A DNA stretch of 64,000 nucleotides. Source: Bacteroidales bacterium (lineage in GTDB: Bacteria > Bacteroidota > Bacteroidia > Bacteroidales > F082). The notes under the pieces are model-generated. The model ran no database searches. It was not told the DNA's origin and saw only the letters and a program-made list of their open reading frames with translations. The DNA lies in the NCBI GenBank assembly GCA_017538795.1, contig JAFYIE010000051.1:20171-84170 (forward strand). The letters run 5' to 3'. Within the stretch, counting starts at the first letter, position 1, and each line of letters starts with the position of its first letter. The position numbers were made by a program, and so were the translations under genes. Below are positions 7,695 through 17,901 of the stretch, piece by piece.

Positions 7695-10163
7695 ATGAAA
7701 ATATCATATAATTGGCTTAAGCAGTACATTCAGTGCGATTTACCGGCTGAAGAATTGGGAAAAACGTTGACCGGAACCGGTCTCGAAGTTGAAGACATGA
7801 CTCGTTACGAGTCGGTGAAAGGCGGCTTGAAAGGCGTCGTCGTCGGCAAGGTGCTCACCTGCATCGACCACCCGAACTCCGACCATCTTCACATCACCAC
7901 CGTCGATGTCGGCCAGGCTGAGCCTCTACATATCGTGTGCGGCGCTCCTAACGTGGCAGCAGGACAGAAGGTTTTAGTTGCAACAATAGGTTGCGAACTT
8001 TGGAGCGGAGACGAGAGCTTCACCATCAAAAAAGGTAAGATCCGCGGCGAGGTGTCGGAAGGCATGATCTGCGCCGAAGACGAGCTCCAACTCGGTACCT
8101 CTCACGAAGGTATCATGGTGCTCCCGGATAACTATGAAGTTGGCAAACCGGCATCGTTCTATTTCCCTGTGGAAGAAGACTTTACATACGAGATAGGCCT
8201 CACCGCCAACCGCTCAGATGCCACATCGCATATCGGATGCGACCGCGACCTCGTGGCTGCTTTGAACCATAAAAACAACACTCGTCAATATAAGATTGAA
8301 CGCCCTTCGGTGGAGGCTTTCAAAGTTGAAAATACCTCGAACAACATCGAAGTCATCGTGGAAGACACCAAGAACTGCCCACGATACAGCGGTGTCACCG
8401 TCAGCGGCGTGAAGGTAGGACCTTCACCGGCATGGCTCAAAAACCGCCTCGAAGCAGTCGGAATCCGTTCAATCAACAACATCGTCGACATCTCCAACTT
8501 CGTTTTGATGGAAGTCGGACAGCCGATGCATATCTTCGATGCCGATAAAATCAAAGGTAAGAAAGTGATTGTCAAGTGCTTGAAGAAAGACACTCCGTTC
8601 AAGACTTTGGACGGCGTCGAGCGTAAACTCAGCGACACCAACCTCATGATTTGCAACGCCGAGGAGCCTATGTGCATCGCCGGCGTGTTCGGTGGCCTCG
8701 ACTCAGGAGTGACTGAAGAGACAAAGAACGTCTTCATCGAGAGTGCCTACTTCAACCCGACATCGATCCGTAAGACCGCGCGTTTCCACGGCCTTCAGAC
8801 CGACGCCAGCTTCCGTTACGAACGTGGCTGCGACCCTAACATAACTCTCTACGCATTGAAACGCGCGGCCTTGCTCGTCAAAGAACTCGCAGGCGGCACA
8901 GTGTCATCAGAAGTGAAAGACGTGAAAAATGGCGACTTCACCCCTGTCCGGGTACAGCTGAAGTTCGATTATCTCAACAAAATCGCAGGTCAGAATATCG
9001 AGAAAGACGTGGCTGTCAATATCCTCAAAGACCTTGACTGCCAAGTGGTTGAGCTCACCGACGCTTACGTCACCGTCGACGTGCCTACATGCAAAGTCGA
9101 TGTATACCGTCCTGCCGACCTCGTCGAGGAAATCCTCCGCATCTACGGCTACGACAACATCGCAATCCCGACCAAAATCAACGCGAGCCTCAACGTCAAC
9201 GTCAAACCTGACAAGGAAAAGATTCAGAAAGAGATTTCTATCTTCCTGGCTTCCAACGGTTTCTACGAGATTATGAACAACTCTCTCACGAAATCGGCCT
9301 ACACAAGAGACCTCGACAGCTTCGACGAGGCAAAGAACGTGAAAATCATGAACCCGTTGAGCTCCGACCTCGACGTGATGCGTCAGTCGCTGATGTTCGG
9401 CGGACTCGAGAGCATCGCCCGCAACCAAAGCTTCAAGAGCTTCGACATGAAGTTCTTCGAGTTCGGAAACGTTTATTTCTTCAACAGCGAGAACAAACAG
9501 ACGGTCGAGAAACCGCTCAACCCATACACTGAGAACTATCGCCTCGACCTGCTCATCACAGGCAACGACATGGAAGAGATGTGGAGCGGCAAGCCACATG
9601 GCCTGACATTCTACGACATCAAGAGATACGTCCTCGGCATCATCCACAAGCTCGGCATCAATGTCGATAACATCGAGACGACTGAAGGAACAGAGTCACA
9701 CTACGATTATTCAATGGTTTATTCGTTGAATAACAATAAGTTAGTGACTTTAGGTAAGATCAGTGCCAAGACCTTGAAGATGTTCGATGTGAAAAAAGAA
9801 GTGTTCCACGCCACCTTCGACTGGGATGCTGTCTTGAAAGTCGTGAAAGGACTGAAGACCATCAGCTTCGAGGCATTACCGAAGTTCCCGAGCGTGCGCC
9901 GCGACCTCGCGCTCGTCATGGATAAGAGCACGACATTCGAGCAAATCAAAACTCTGGCATTCGCGACAGAAAAGAATATATTGACCTCGGTGAACCTGTT
10001 CGACATCTACGAAGGCGACAAGATTCCGGCAGGCAAGAAACAATACGCTATAAGCTTCACCTTGCAAGACAAGCAGAAGACGTTGACCGACAAGGTGATA
10101 GAAAAGACGATGGCAAGAATCCAGCAGGCTATCGAGCAACAACTTAACGCGACTTTGAGATGA
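7695..10163 (+). CDS. pheT: Phenylalanine-tRNA ligase beta subunit
   Basis: This 822-residue protein is the large subunit of the cytoplasmic alpha2-beta2 enzyme that charges tRNA-Phe. The domain order is complete: an N-terminal tRNA-binding OB fold (about 40-150, with HPNSDHLHITTVDVG and IVCGAPNV), the B3/B4 editing region (about 215-370, RYSGVTVSGV), B5 (about 400-470), the catalytic-like core, and the C-terminal FDX-ACB anticodon-binding domain (about 728-820, opening KFPSVRRDLALVMD). Length is normal for the family. The alpha subunit gene (pheS) is not in the window. The next gene overlaps its stop codon by 4 bases (ATGA), so translation is probably coupled. Confidence 0.97.
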   Translation: MKISYNWLKQYIQCDLPAEELGKTLTGTGLEVEDMTRYESVKGGLKGVVVGKVLTCIDHPNSDHLHITTVDVGQAEPLHIVCGAPNVAAGQKVLVATIGCELWSGDESFTIKKGKIRGEVSEGMICAEDELQLGTSHEGIMVLPDNYEVGKPASFYFPVEEDFTYEIGLTANRSDATSHIGCDRDLVAALNHKNNTRQYKIERPSVEAFKVENTSNNIEVIVEDTKNCPRYSGVTVSGVKVGPSPAWLKNRLEAVGIRSINNIVDISNFVLMEVGQPMHIFDADKIKGKKVIVKCLKKDTPFKTLDGVERKLSDTNLMICNAEEPMCIAGVFGGLDSGVTEETKNVFIESAYFNPTSIRKTARFHGLQTDASFRYERGCDPNITLYALKRAALLVKELAGGTVSSEVKDVKNGDFTPVRVQLKFDYLNKIAGQNIEKDVAVNILKDLDCQVVELTDAYVTVDVPTCKVDVYRPADLVEEILRIYGYDNIAIPTKINASLNVNVKPDKEKIQKEISIFLASNGFYEIMNNSLTKSAYTRDLDSFDEAKNVKIMNPLSSDLDVMRQSLMFGGLESIARNQSFKSFDMKFFEFGNVYFFNSENKQTVEKPLNPYTENYRLDLLITGNDMEEMWSGKPHGLTFYDIKRYVLGIIHKLGINVDNIETTEGTESHYDYSMVYSLNNNKLVTLGKISAKTLKMFDVKKEVFHATFDWDAVLKVVKGLKTISFEALPKFPSVRRDLALVMDKSTTFEQIKTLAFATEKNILTSVNLFDIYEGDKIPAGKKQYAISFTLQDKQKTLTDKVIEKTMARIQQAIEQQLNATLR

Positions 10164-11347
10164 TCGACATCCAAGCCATAAAACAGCGTTTCGGCATCAT
10201 CGGCAACGATCCTAACCTGAACCGCGCCATCGAGGTGGCGGTGCAGGTGGCGGCGACCGACCTCACCGTGTTCATCAACGGAGAGAGCGGCACCGGCAAG
10301 GACGTGTTCCCACAGATCATCCACCAAAACAGCGCACGCAAACATGGCTCTTACTTCGCCATCAACTGCGGCGCCATCCCGGAAGGAACAATCGACTCGG
10401 AGCTGTTCGGACACGAAAAAGGCTCATTCACAGGAGCTTACGACAGCCGCAAAGGTTATTTCGAGGTCGCCGACGGCGGAACACTGTTCCTCGACGAAGT
10501 AGGCGAATTGCCATTAGCGACACAGGCTCGTCTTCTGAGAGTATTGGAAAACGGCGAGTTCATCAAAGTCGGCTCGTCGAAGATTCAGAAAACAAACGTG
10601 CGCGTGGTAGCGGCTACCAACGTCGATATCCCGACTGCAATAGAAAAAGGACGTTTCCGTGAGGATTTGTACTATCGTCTGAACACCGTCCCGATTCACA
10701 TTCCACCGCTGCGCGACAGAAAAGAGGATATCAAGCTCCTGTTCCGTAAGTTCGCCTCTGATTTCGCTGAGAAATACCGCATTCCGGCGGTGCAGCTCAC
10801 GCCTGAAGCCCTCGCGATGTTCGAAAACTACCGCTGGGACGGCAACATACGTCAGCTGAAAAACGTCACCGAACAGATATCTATCATTGAGAAAGAACGA
10901 CTTATCACGCCCGAGATACTGAAAAACTATCTGCCGACGCAGACCGCGCTCCCGGCTATCTTCAAAGACGAAAGCAAAGCCGACTCCATCTCCGAGCGCG
11001 ACATCCTTTACAAGGTTCTGTTCGACATGAAGAAAGACATCACCGAGCTCCGCAAAACCGTCGACGAGCTGACATCGGGACAAAACATCACCCCTATCAA
11101 GGCTACCGTCATCAACCATGTCGAAAACCCCAACCTGGTGGATTACGAGACCACACAAGACGCCGAAGTCGAGTATCTTCAGGAGAAATCGACTGCCGAC
11201 AACTTGTCATTGCAGGATAAGGAAAACGAGGTGATTATCAAGGCTTTACGCAAATATAACGGCAAACGCAAAGATGCTGCCAAAGAGCTCGGCATCAGCG
11301 AACGCACATTATACAGAAAGATTAAGGAATACGATATTAAAATGTGA
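10160..11347 (+). CDS. Sigma-54-dependent transcriptional activator without receiver domain
   Basis: This 395-residue protein is an AAA+ enhancer-binding protein that would remodel sigma-54 RNA polymerase. Visible parts are Walker A GESGTGKD (41-48), the sigma-54 contact loop as GSFTGA (88-93, a tolerated variant of GAFTGA), Walker B (GGTLFLDE, about 106-113), the arginine-finger region REDLYYRLN, and a C-terminal Fis-type helix-turn-helix (about 350-395, AAKELGISERTLYRKIKEY). A linker with a predicted coiled coil lies between. There is no N-terminal receiver or sensor domain, so its activity must be set by another protein or by its level. The pheT-regulator-lptE-secG order is recurrent in Bacteroidota, where I recall this gene being annotated only by family. 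Confidence 0.93.
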   Translation: MIDIQAIKQRFGIIGNDPNLNRAIEVAVQVAATDLTVFINGESGTGKDVFPQIIHQNSARKHGSYFAINCGAIPEGTIDSELFGHEKGSFTGAYDSRKGYFEVADGGTLFLDEVGELPLATQARLLRVLENGEFIKVGSSKIQKTNVRVVAATNVDIPTAIEKGRFREDLYYRLNTVPIHIPPLRDRKEDIKLLFRKFASDFAEKYRIPAVQLTPEALAMFENYRWDGNIRQLKNVTEQISIIEKERLITPEILKNYLPTQTALPAIFKDESKADSISERDILYKVLFDMKKDITELRKTVDELTSGQNITPIKATVINHVENPNLVDYETTQDAEVEYLQEKSTADNLSLQDKENEVIIKALRKYNGKRKDAAKELGISERTLYRKIKEYDIKM

Positions 11348-11850
11348 TGATTAAGAAAATTAACACCTTATTAATATTAATAGCGGCGTTTATGCTGACA
11401 AGCTGCGGAATCTACTCGTTCACGGGAGCGAGCATTCCGGCGGAGGCTAAAACCGTGTCTATCCAACACTTTCTCAACAATGCGAATCTGGTGAATCCTC
11501 TGCTCAGCGAACAACTGACCAACACCTTACGTGATTATTTCATGAATCAGACGACACTCGAAGAGGTGCCGATAAACGGCGACCTCGCCATCGAAGGAGA
11601 AATCGTCGATTACAAGACAACGCCTACAGCTATCACCGGCGACCAGGCAGCATTGAACCGCCTTACTATCACGGTAAACGTCAGATTCATCAACATTTAT
11701 GACGAGTCGAAGAATTTTGAACAGAAATTCTCTCAATACGAAGACTATCAGAGTAACCTTGACTTCAGCTCGATACAAGACGAGTTGACGGAGTCTATCT
11801 GCGCGAAGTTGTGCGAAGACATTTTTAACAAAGCAGTTGTAAATTGGTAG
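11347..11850 (+). CDS. lptE: LptE-like LPS assembly lipoprotein
   Basis: This 167-residue lipoprotein has the lipobox LTSC (Cys20) and then GIYSFTGASIP, typical of the Bacteroidota LptE family. That family plugs the outer-membrane LptD barrel and helps insert lipopolysaccharide. The rest (SIQHFLNNANLVNPLLSEQL, EGEIVDYKTTPTAITGDQAA, LTITVNVRFIN) follows the expected alpha/beta sandwich. I start at the ATG at 11347, which shares one base with the TGA of the previous gene; a GTG one codon upstream is less likely. Translation is probably coupled to the activator gene. Confidence 0.9.
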   Translation: MIKKINTLLILIAAFMLTSCGIYSFTGASIPAEAKTVSIQHFLNNANLVNPLLSEQLTNTLRDYFMNQTTLEEVPINGDLAIEGEIVDYKTTPTAITGDQAALNRLTITVNVRFINIYDESKNFEQKFSQYEDYQSNLDFSSIQDELTESICAKLCEDIFNKAVVNW

Positions 11851-11853
11851 AAA

Positions 11854-12570
11854 TTGGATAAAAACAGATTGACACGGTTGTTGGAGCGCCCCGAATTGAT
11901 TGATAATGAGGATGTTATCGAGCTTGAAGCCCTCGTAAGAAAGTATCCATACTTCACGGTGGGACAGGTTCTGCTTGCCGTTGGCATGAAACGTTGCGGC
12001 CATGAGCGCTCGATGCGACAGCTCGCCATCGCGGCAGCAATAACTCCCGACAGAAACGCGCTCCGCAAACTGTTTACCCAACTTCCTGACGAGTATGTCG
12101 CCGCACCGGAGATAATTCCTGAAAAGACATTGCTCATCCCAGAGATAAATCTCGGCGGCACGACAGAAGACCTCAACAGAGAAATGGCACTGCTCGAAGA
12201 GAAGAAGAAAACCCTCGACGAACTCAAATCCATCATCGAAAATAAGATCTCCGAACTCGAAAAAGAGAAAAAACAGACAAAAAAAGACGAAAAAAAACTG
12301 TCAAAAGCGGAAATTATCGACAAATTTATCGCAGAAAACCCGACGATTTCTCGTCCAAAACAGGAATTTTTCAACCCAATTTCGGCGGCGCAGGAGTCTG
12401 TAATCGACCAAGAAAATATCGTAAGTGAAACATTAGCAATGATTTACGAGAAACAAGGGTATTTTGAAAAAGCAATTTCGATTTATGAAAAATTAAAATT
12501 AAAATATCCAGAAAAAAGTATTATTTTTGCAGGTCAAATTAATGTGTTAAAAAATAAGTTAAACAATTAA
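11854..12570 (+). CDS. Bacteroidota-specific TPR-like protein with TTG start
   Basis: This 238-residue protein is conserved between lptE and secG in this phylum, as far as I recall, but has no known function. The N-terminal 90 residues are helical (DKNRLTRLLERPELIDNEDV, LVRKYPYFTVGQVLLA). A charged coiled coil rich in K and E follows (about 110-165), then a C-terminal TPR-like pair (ETLAMIYEKQGYFEKAISIY, EKLKLKYPEKS). No ATG precedes residue 44, an in-frame stop (that of lptE) lies 3 bases upstream, and the N-terminal motif looks conserved. The TTG at 11854 is therefore the likely start. The last third of the gene is clearly more A/T-rich than the first part. Confidence 0.8.
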   Translation: MDKNRLTRLLERPELIDNEDVIELEALVRKYPYFTVGQVLLAVGMKRCGHERSMRQLAIAAAITPDRNALRKLFTQLPDEYVAAPEIIPEKTLLIPEINLGGTTEDLNREMALLEEKKKTLDELKSIIENKISELEKEKKQTKKDEKKLSKAEIIDKFIAENPTISRPKQEFFNPISAAQESVIDQENIVSETLAMIYEKQGYFEKAISIYEKLKLKYPEKSIIFAGQINVLKNKLNN

Positions 12571-12582
12571 TATTTTAAGACA

Positions 12583-12915
12583 ATGTACGTAACAGTTTCA
12601 GTATTAATCCTTATCGTCAGTTTCTTGATGATGTTGGTGGTATTAGTTCAGAATTCAAAAGGTGGCGGATTGGCATCAAACTTCTCATCACACAACCAGA
12701 TTCTCGGCGTCCGCAGGACTACAGACTTCTTGGAGAAGACAACTTGGACACTCGCTATCCTTTTAGTGCTGTTCTGCCTCGCTTCAAGCGTCGCTATTCC
12801 AAAGAGTGGCATTCAGGGAGCAGGTAAAGCCGACACCAAGATGCGCGACCAGATTGAAAATGCTATGACAACTCCTATGGAGACACCAGCTGCCGACGCA
12901 GAAGTTGCAGAGTAA
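12583..12915 (+). CDS. secG: Preprotein translocase subunit SecG
   Basis: This 110-residue inner-membrane protein has two membrane spans (about 3-22 and 53-72) separated by the conserved loop LVQNSKGGGLASNFSS with a following RRTTDFLEKTTW. That is the SecG signature; it assists SecYEG during protein export. The C-terminal tail after AIPKSG is longer and more acidic than in enterobacterial SecG, which is usual in Bacteroidota. It ends the pheT-secG gene run, and a strong terminator follows directly. Confidence 0.93.
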   Translation: MYVTVSVLILIVSFLMMLVVLVQNSKGGGLASNFSSHNQILGVRRTTDFLEKTTWTLAILLVLFCLASSVAIPKSGIQGAGKADTKMRDQIENAMTTPMETPAADAEVAE

Positions 12916-12932
12916 TCTGATAAAAACAAGAC

Positions 12933-12975
12933 AAAAAAATGTCAGAATGTCATTCGTTCTGACATTTTTTTTATT
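12933..12975 (+). terminator. Strong terminator between secG and groES
   Basis: A 14-bp perfect stem (12933-12946 with 12957-12970, core ATGTCAGAA/TTCTGACAT) with a 10-base loop ends in a T-rich run. Confidence 0.9.
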
Positions 12976-13050
12976 TTGGCAGTAAAAAACAGTTTGGAAT
13001 GATTTTTGATAAATAAAAATCACAAGAAAATAACATAAAAATAAAATATC

Positions 13051-13329
13051 ATGGCAAAATTGAATATCAAACCGTTGGCAGACCGCGTCGTTATTGAGCC
13101 GGCTGTCGCAGAACAGAAAACAGCAAGTGGAATCATCATCCCTGACACAGCAAAAGAGAAACCACAGCAAGGCACTGTCGTCGCTGTCGGCCCTGGCACA
13201 AAGGACAACCCTGTCACAGTGAAGGTTGGCGACACAGTCATCTATGGCAAATATGCTGGCACCGAGTTCCACCTCGACGGAAAAGACTATATGATCATGC
13301 GTGAAAACGACATCATCGCAATCATCTAA
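13051..13329 (+). CDS. groES: Co-chaperonin GroES
   Basis: This 92-residue protein is the heptameric lid of the GroEL folding chamber. The family pattern is complete: [11 protein letters not shown] at the start, the mobile loop [27 protein letters not shown], and [15 protein letters not shown]. It lies 27 bases before groEL. No CIRCE inverted repeat is visible upstream, so HrcA control is not supported. A near-match promoter box (GATTTTTG, 13001-13008) with a TTTTG 22 bases upstream is the best promoter candidate. Confidence 0.97.
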   Translation: MAKLNIKPLADRVVIEPAVAEQKTASGIIIPDTAKEKPQQGTVVAVGPGTKDNPVTVKVGDTVIYGKYAGTEFHLDGKDYMIMRENDIIAII

Positions 13330-13341
13330 ATTTGTAAATAA

Positions 13342-14991
<1,650 letters not shown>

Positions 14992-16260
14992 TCATTTAAT
15001 ACCGTTTTCTTTCATAAATCTTCTAATCTCCGCAGCATGACATCCCTTGATGATGACATGATGGTTGCCGATGGTATGATTCAGAAGATAAGGTTTGAGA
15101 TTGACATCGAAAGTAATTTGAGTACGGCAAAAATGATTGCTGTACTCATTTTTTATTGCTTTAGCCTCTGTCACAAACAGTTTATCTAAACGTCTTCCGC
15201 CCCACTTCATGATGGTGTAGTCGGTCAGCGGAAGGTCGCCCTGTACTGCCACGCCGATACCCGACTCGAAATGCGAGCGCACAGTAGTCTCGTCGCACAT
15301 CGCAAGCGGGATGGTGCAATGTCCGAGCATCGTCGTCTTGTCAGTGAGAATCGAAGGATTTGCCATGAAAGCCTCTTCTCCGCACAACTTCTTAGCCAGC
15401 AACATTGTCATCAGAGTCTGCATATCGCCTTCGCAGCCTGCGACCACGCCTTCGTCGTTGAGCAACGCCAACGCCAGGCAACTTGTTGTGTTGCAAGCTT
15501 TTACAATATCGAAACAACGTATCGTCATAGCATCCAGACACTCTTCATGACAAATTTTCTTGATAGCGAGATACGTCTTCGCCGCCGCAATAATATCGTC
15601 ATTTGAAGGCTCTTTCACCGACTTAGAGCGTTTCACAAGATCTTGCGCTATTTTCTTGGCTTCAGCTTCATCAACAAGGTTCATTTCAGATATCAGTCGT
15701 TGCAAATCGATGTTTATCGTCTGAATGCCATAATATTCGCGGAGATAATCGTAATCAACGCCACTTGCGATGAGCCAATCCGACGGCTGGCCGAACAGAC
15801 CTATGCGAGTGCCACGGAATTTTTTCAAGATAGTGTTGTCGGCATTTTGAACCGATGTAACGCTAAACGAATCGGCGACGTTTTTCACTATCTCGTCGTT
15901 GTTCCCGTGGATTATTCTGCCATCGTTACCGTTTTCCCATAAAAAAGACAGGATTTCAAGGGCTGCAGCCAACGAATTGTTTCGTCCGTCGGCGATCAAC
16001 GTGGTGGTTTTCTGTAGAGACGTTTCCTGAAACGTCTCCATTTCAAACAATTTTTTAAACAGATTTTCGGTGCCGCCTGTCGCGATCATCACAAAATCGG
16101 CATTCTGTAGAGACGCGTACCGCGTCTCTACAGAATTTTCGTCACCTAATATTGTTATTTCTGCGTCACATTTTTGTTTCAGCAAACCCAATAATTCGGC
16201 GTATTCCGCCTTCACAAAATCGTCGGATTGAAATGACGACCTTAAAACTAAAACCTTCAT
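14992..16260 (-). CDS. Fucose-isomerase-like protein with two in-frame repeats
   Basis: This 422-residue protein follows the layout of the L-fucose/L-arabinose isomerase family: an N-terminal Rossmann-like half (MKVLVLRSSFQSDDF, IATGGTENLFKKL, LIADGRNNSLAAALEI), then a C-terminal isomerase-fold half (CNTTSCLALALLNDEGVVAGCEGD, read in two parts, then ILTDKTTMLGHCTIP). It may interconvert an aldose and ketose, but the substrate is not evident, and such short homologues in Bacteroidota are often of unknown function. Two copies of a palindromic repeat lie in frame, at residues 43-52 and 74-83, the second exactly where a loop before the GRNNSLAA motif is expected. The gene starts 2 bases after the thioredoxin-like gene and is likely cotranscribed with it. 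Confidence 0.75.
   Translation of the reverse strand: MKVLVLRSSFQSDDFVKAEYAELLGLLKQKCDAEITILGDENSVETRYASLQNADFVMIATGGTENLFKKLFEMETFQETSLQKTTTLIADGRNNSLAAALEILSFLWENGNDGRIIHGNNDEIVKNVADSFSVTSVQNADNTILKKFRGTRIGLFGQPSDWLIASGVDYDYLREYYGIQTINIDLQRLISEMNLVDEAEAKKIAQDLVKRSKSVKEPSNDDIIAAAKTYLAIKKICHEECLDAMTIRCFDIVKACNTTSCLALALLNDEGVVAGCEGDMQTLMTMLLAKKLCGEEAFMANPSILTDKTTMLGHCTIPLAMCDETTVRSHFESGIGVAVQGDLPLTDYTIMKWGGRRLDKLFVTEAKAIKNEYSNHFCRTQITFDVNLKPYLLNHTIGNHHVIIKGCHAAEIRRFMKENGIK
16013..16040 (-). repeat. Family A palindromic element, copy A2, in the fucose-isomerase-like gene
   Basis: The core stem is 16017-16025 with 16030-16038 (GAGACGTTT/AAACGTCTC) with a 4-base loop. The left edge keeps TGTA, while the right edge has changed to CCAT, which supplies a Met codon. 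In the gene it reads METFQETSLQ. Confidence 0.8.
16102..16136 (-). repeat. Family A palindromic element, copy A3, perfect 16-bp stem
   Basis: The stem 16102-16117 with 16121-16136 is perfect over 16 bp with a 3-base loop (TAC). It is read through in frame as SVETRYASLQ. It lies only 61 bases from copy A2 in the same gene. Confidence 0.9.
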
Positions 16261-16262
16261 TT

Positions 16263-17789
16263 TTAATGTGTTACAACAAATTTTTGTGTTGTATTGCCAA
16301 CTTTTACGAAATAAACACCGTTTTCAAAGCCTGAAGTGGAGATTTCGATTTCATCAACAGCAACAAACTCAGCCACTTTCTGTCCGATTGCATTGAAAAC
16401 CATTACAGTTCCAAGATTCTCGCCGCCGATTTTAACAAATTCATTGGCAGGATTCGGATAAAGTGTAACTTTTTCAACGATATTTTCATCAACAGCGTCG
16501 TTGCATTCATACTGCTGGATACCTTCTTCGGTCATGTATTGTACCATCATGTCTAATGTTGGCGGATAGATGTCGCGCTGTGCGAAGGTGTGGTCAGGAC
16601 GGATAAGCATGATTGTCGGATAATAACCCACTGGAATAGCCTGGGCGATGTCGTTGCCGCCGCCATCTCTACTGATGGTAGGATATTGCACGCCGTAAGT
16701 CTCAACCCAATTTTGGCAAGTAGCGTCGCCACCGTTTGGACTTATTTCCATGAAGAAAACATCGTGTTCGTTGCAACCATACATATGATAAGCTTCAACC
16801 ATGTCACCCATGATATCTTGACTATAAGAATCACCGGCAAGGAAGAAGTTGATGAGCACATACTGACCAGCGTCGAGGATATCGTAGAGATGAATCTCGT
16901 TGCCAGCAATATCAGTGCCAGTGAAGTCGACGATGATATCACCGCCACCACCCGAAGATGTAGTGACAGATTTTTGAACGACATCGTAAAGAGTTCCGCT
17001 GGCATCAGCCGGGACTGCATAAATCATGTAATCAGTATTTGGCTCGAGACCATCAAAAGTATGTGAAATCACTTCATCTCCAGGGAATCCGTAAGTGCTG
17101 ATATATTCCGGAAGTTCAAGACCTGTCATGCTCATCCACTGCTGAATCTCAGCTTCTGTTGCCATCATATAATGATATTCAGCGCATTCAGCATTTGGTG
17201 TAAATGTTGCTGTGACTTCATTTTCCAAAACCTGGTCAACTGTGATTGTCACTTCAGGGTCATATATCGGTGCGCTGCAGTCGTGCTGCTGGATGCCATA
17301 AGGAGTCAACGCGTTGATGATAGTCTGAGCATTATTGATTGGCCAAAGATCCTGAATAACAATTGAATGGTCAGGGGCGATAAGAATCACCGTAGGATAT
17401 TGACCGATATGGTATAATGAGTTGCAGATGGTAGCTCCGCCACCTGCAGTACTGATTGTAGGATACTCAACGCCGTAGTTTGCCGCCCAAGTCTGGCACG
17501 CTGCGTCGCCATCAGAGACTGAAACTTCAATGTAATAGACATCATACATGTTGCAGCCGAAAGAATAGTACGACTCAACTACTTTTGGTGTTGCCTGTTG
17601 GCATGGGCCACATGTGGTGAAGAAGAAATCCATGAGGACATATTGTCCGCCGTCGAGGATATCAAACAGATGCACTTCTGTTCCGTGGCAGTCGGTAGCC
17701 GTGAAATCGACTGCTGTTGACAATGGACATTGAGCCATCATATTGAAACTCAACGCAATAGCGAAGATAAAGGTAAAGAATTTTTTCAT
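16263..17789 (-). CDS. T9SS-exported double-thioredoxin protein, second domain inactive
   Basis: This 508-residue secreted protein opens with a signal peptide (to MMAQ). The first thioredoxin-fold domain carries the redox motif TTCGPCQQATP (about 58-68). A fibronectin-like linker follows (about 185-280, HTFDGLEPNTDYMIYAVPA). The second thioredoxin-like domain aligns by eye with the first (YDILDAGQYVLINFF against FDILDGGQYVLMDFF; QNWVETYGVQYPTIS against QTWAANYGVEYPTIS), but its active-site stretch is AGDSYSQDI without cysteines. The end (VTLYPNPANEF ... GVYFVKVGNTTQKFVVTH) is a type A T9SS sorting domain. It is probably a surface or secreted disulfide-handling protein; the dead copy may bind rather than react. 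Confidence 0.85.
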   Translation of the reverse strand: MKKFFTFIFAIALSFNMMAQCPLSTAVDFTATDCHGTEVHLFDILDGGQYVLMDFFFTTCGPCQQATPKVVESYYSFGCNMYDVYYIEVSVSDGDAACQTWAANYGVEYPTISTAGGGATICNSLYHIGQYPTVILIAPDHSIVIQDLWPINNAQTIINALTPYGIQQHDCSAPIYDPEVTITVDQVLENEVTATFTPNAECAEYHYMMATEAEIQQWMSMTGLELPEYISTYGFPGDEVISHTFDGLEPNTDYMIYAVPADASGTLYDVVQKSVTTSSGGGGDIIVDFTGTDIAGNEIHLYDILDAGQYVLINFFLAGDSYSQDIMGDMVEAYHMYGCNEHDVFFMEISPNGGDATCQNWVETYGVQYPTISRDGGGNDIAQAIPVGYYPTIMLIRPDHTFAQRDIYPPTLDMMVQYMTEEGIQQYECNDAVDENIVEKVTLYPNPANEFVKIGGENLGTVMVFNAIGQKVAEFVAVDEIEISTSGFENGVYFVKVGNTTQKFVVTH

Positions 17790-17840
17790 AGTTGTTAATT
17801 TTATCAGTTAATAATTTATGATATTCGATATTTATCGAAG

Positions 17841-17848
17841 CAAATTTA
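17841..17848 (-). promoter_or_regulatory. -7 box (TAAATTTG) for the thioredoxin-like gene
   Basis: This is an exact TAnnTTTG match on the minus strand, 51 bases upstream of the start codon. Confidence 0.6.
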
Positions 17849-17884
17849 CATAAAAAATCATTTCAATACATTAATATTTTTTAC

Positions 17885-17892
17885 TAATTTTG
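17885..17892 (+). promoter_or_regulatory. -7 box (TAATTTTG) for HMG-CoA reductase
   Basis: This is an exact TAnnTTTG match ending only 9 bases before the ATG at 17902, so the transcript would have almost no leader. Confidence 0.6.
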
Positions 17893-17901
17893 CATTTTGT
17901 T

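Noticed and set aside
12976-13050. CIRCE element for HrcA control of groES-groEL
   Set aside because: No GCACTC-N9-GAGTGC inverted repeat or close variant was seen.
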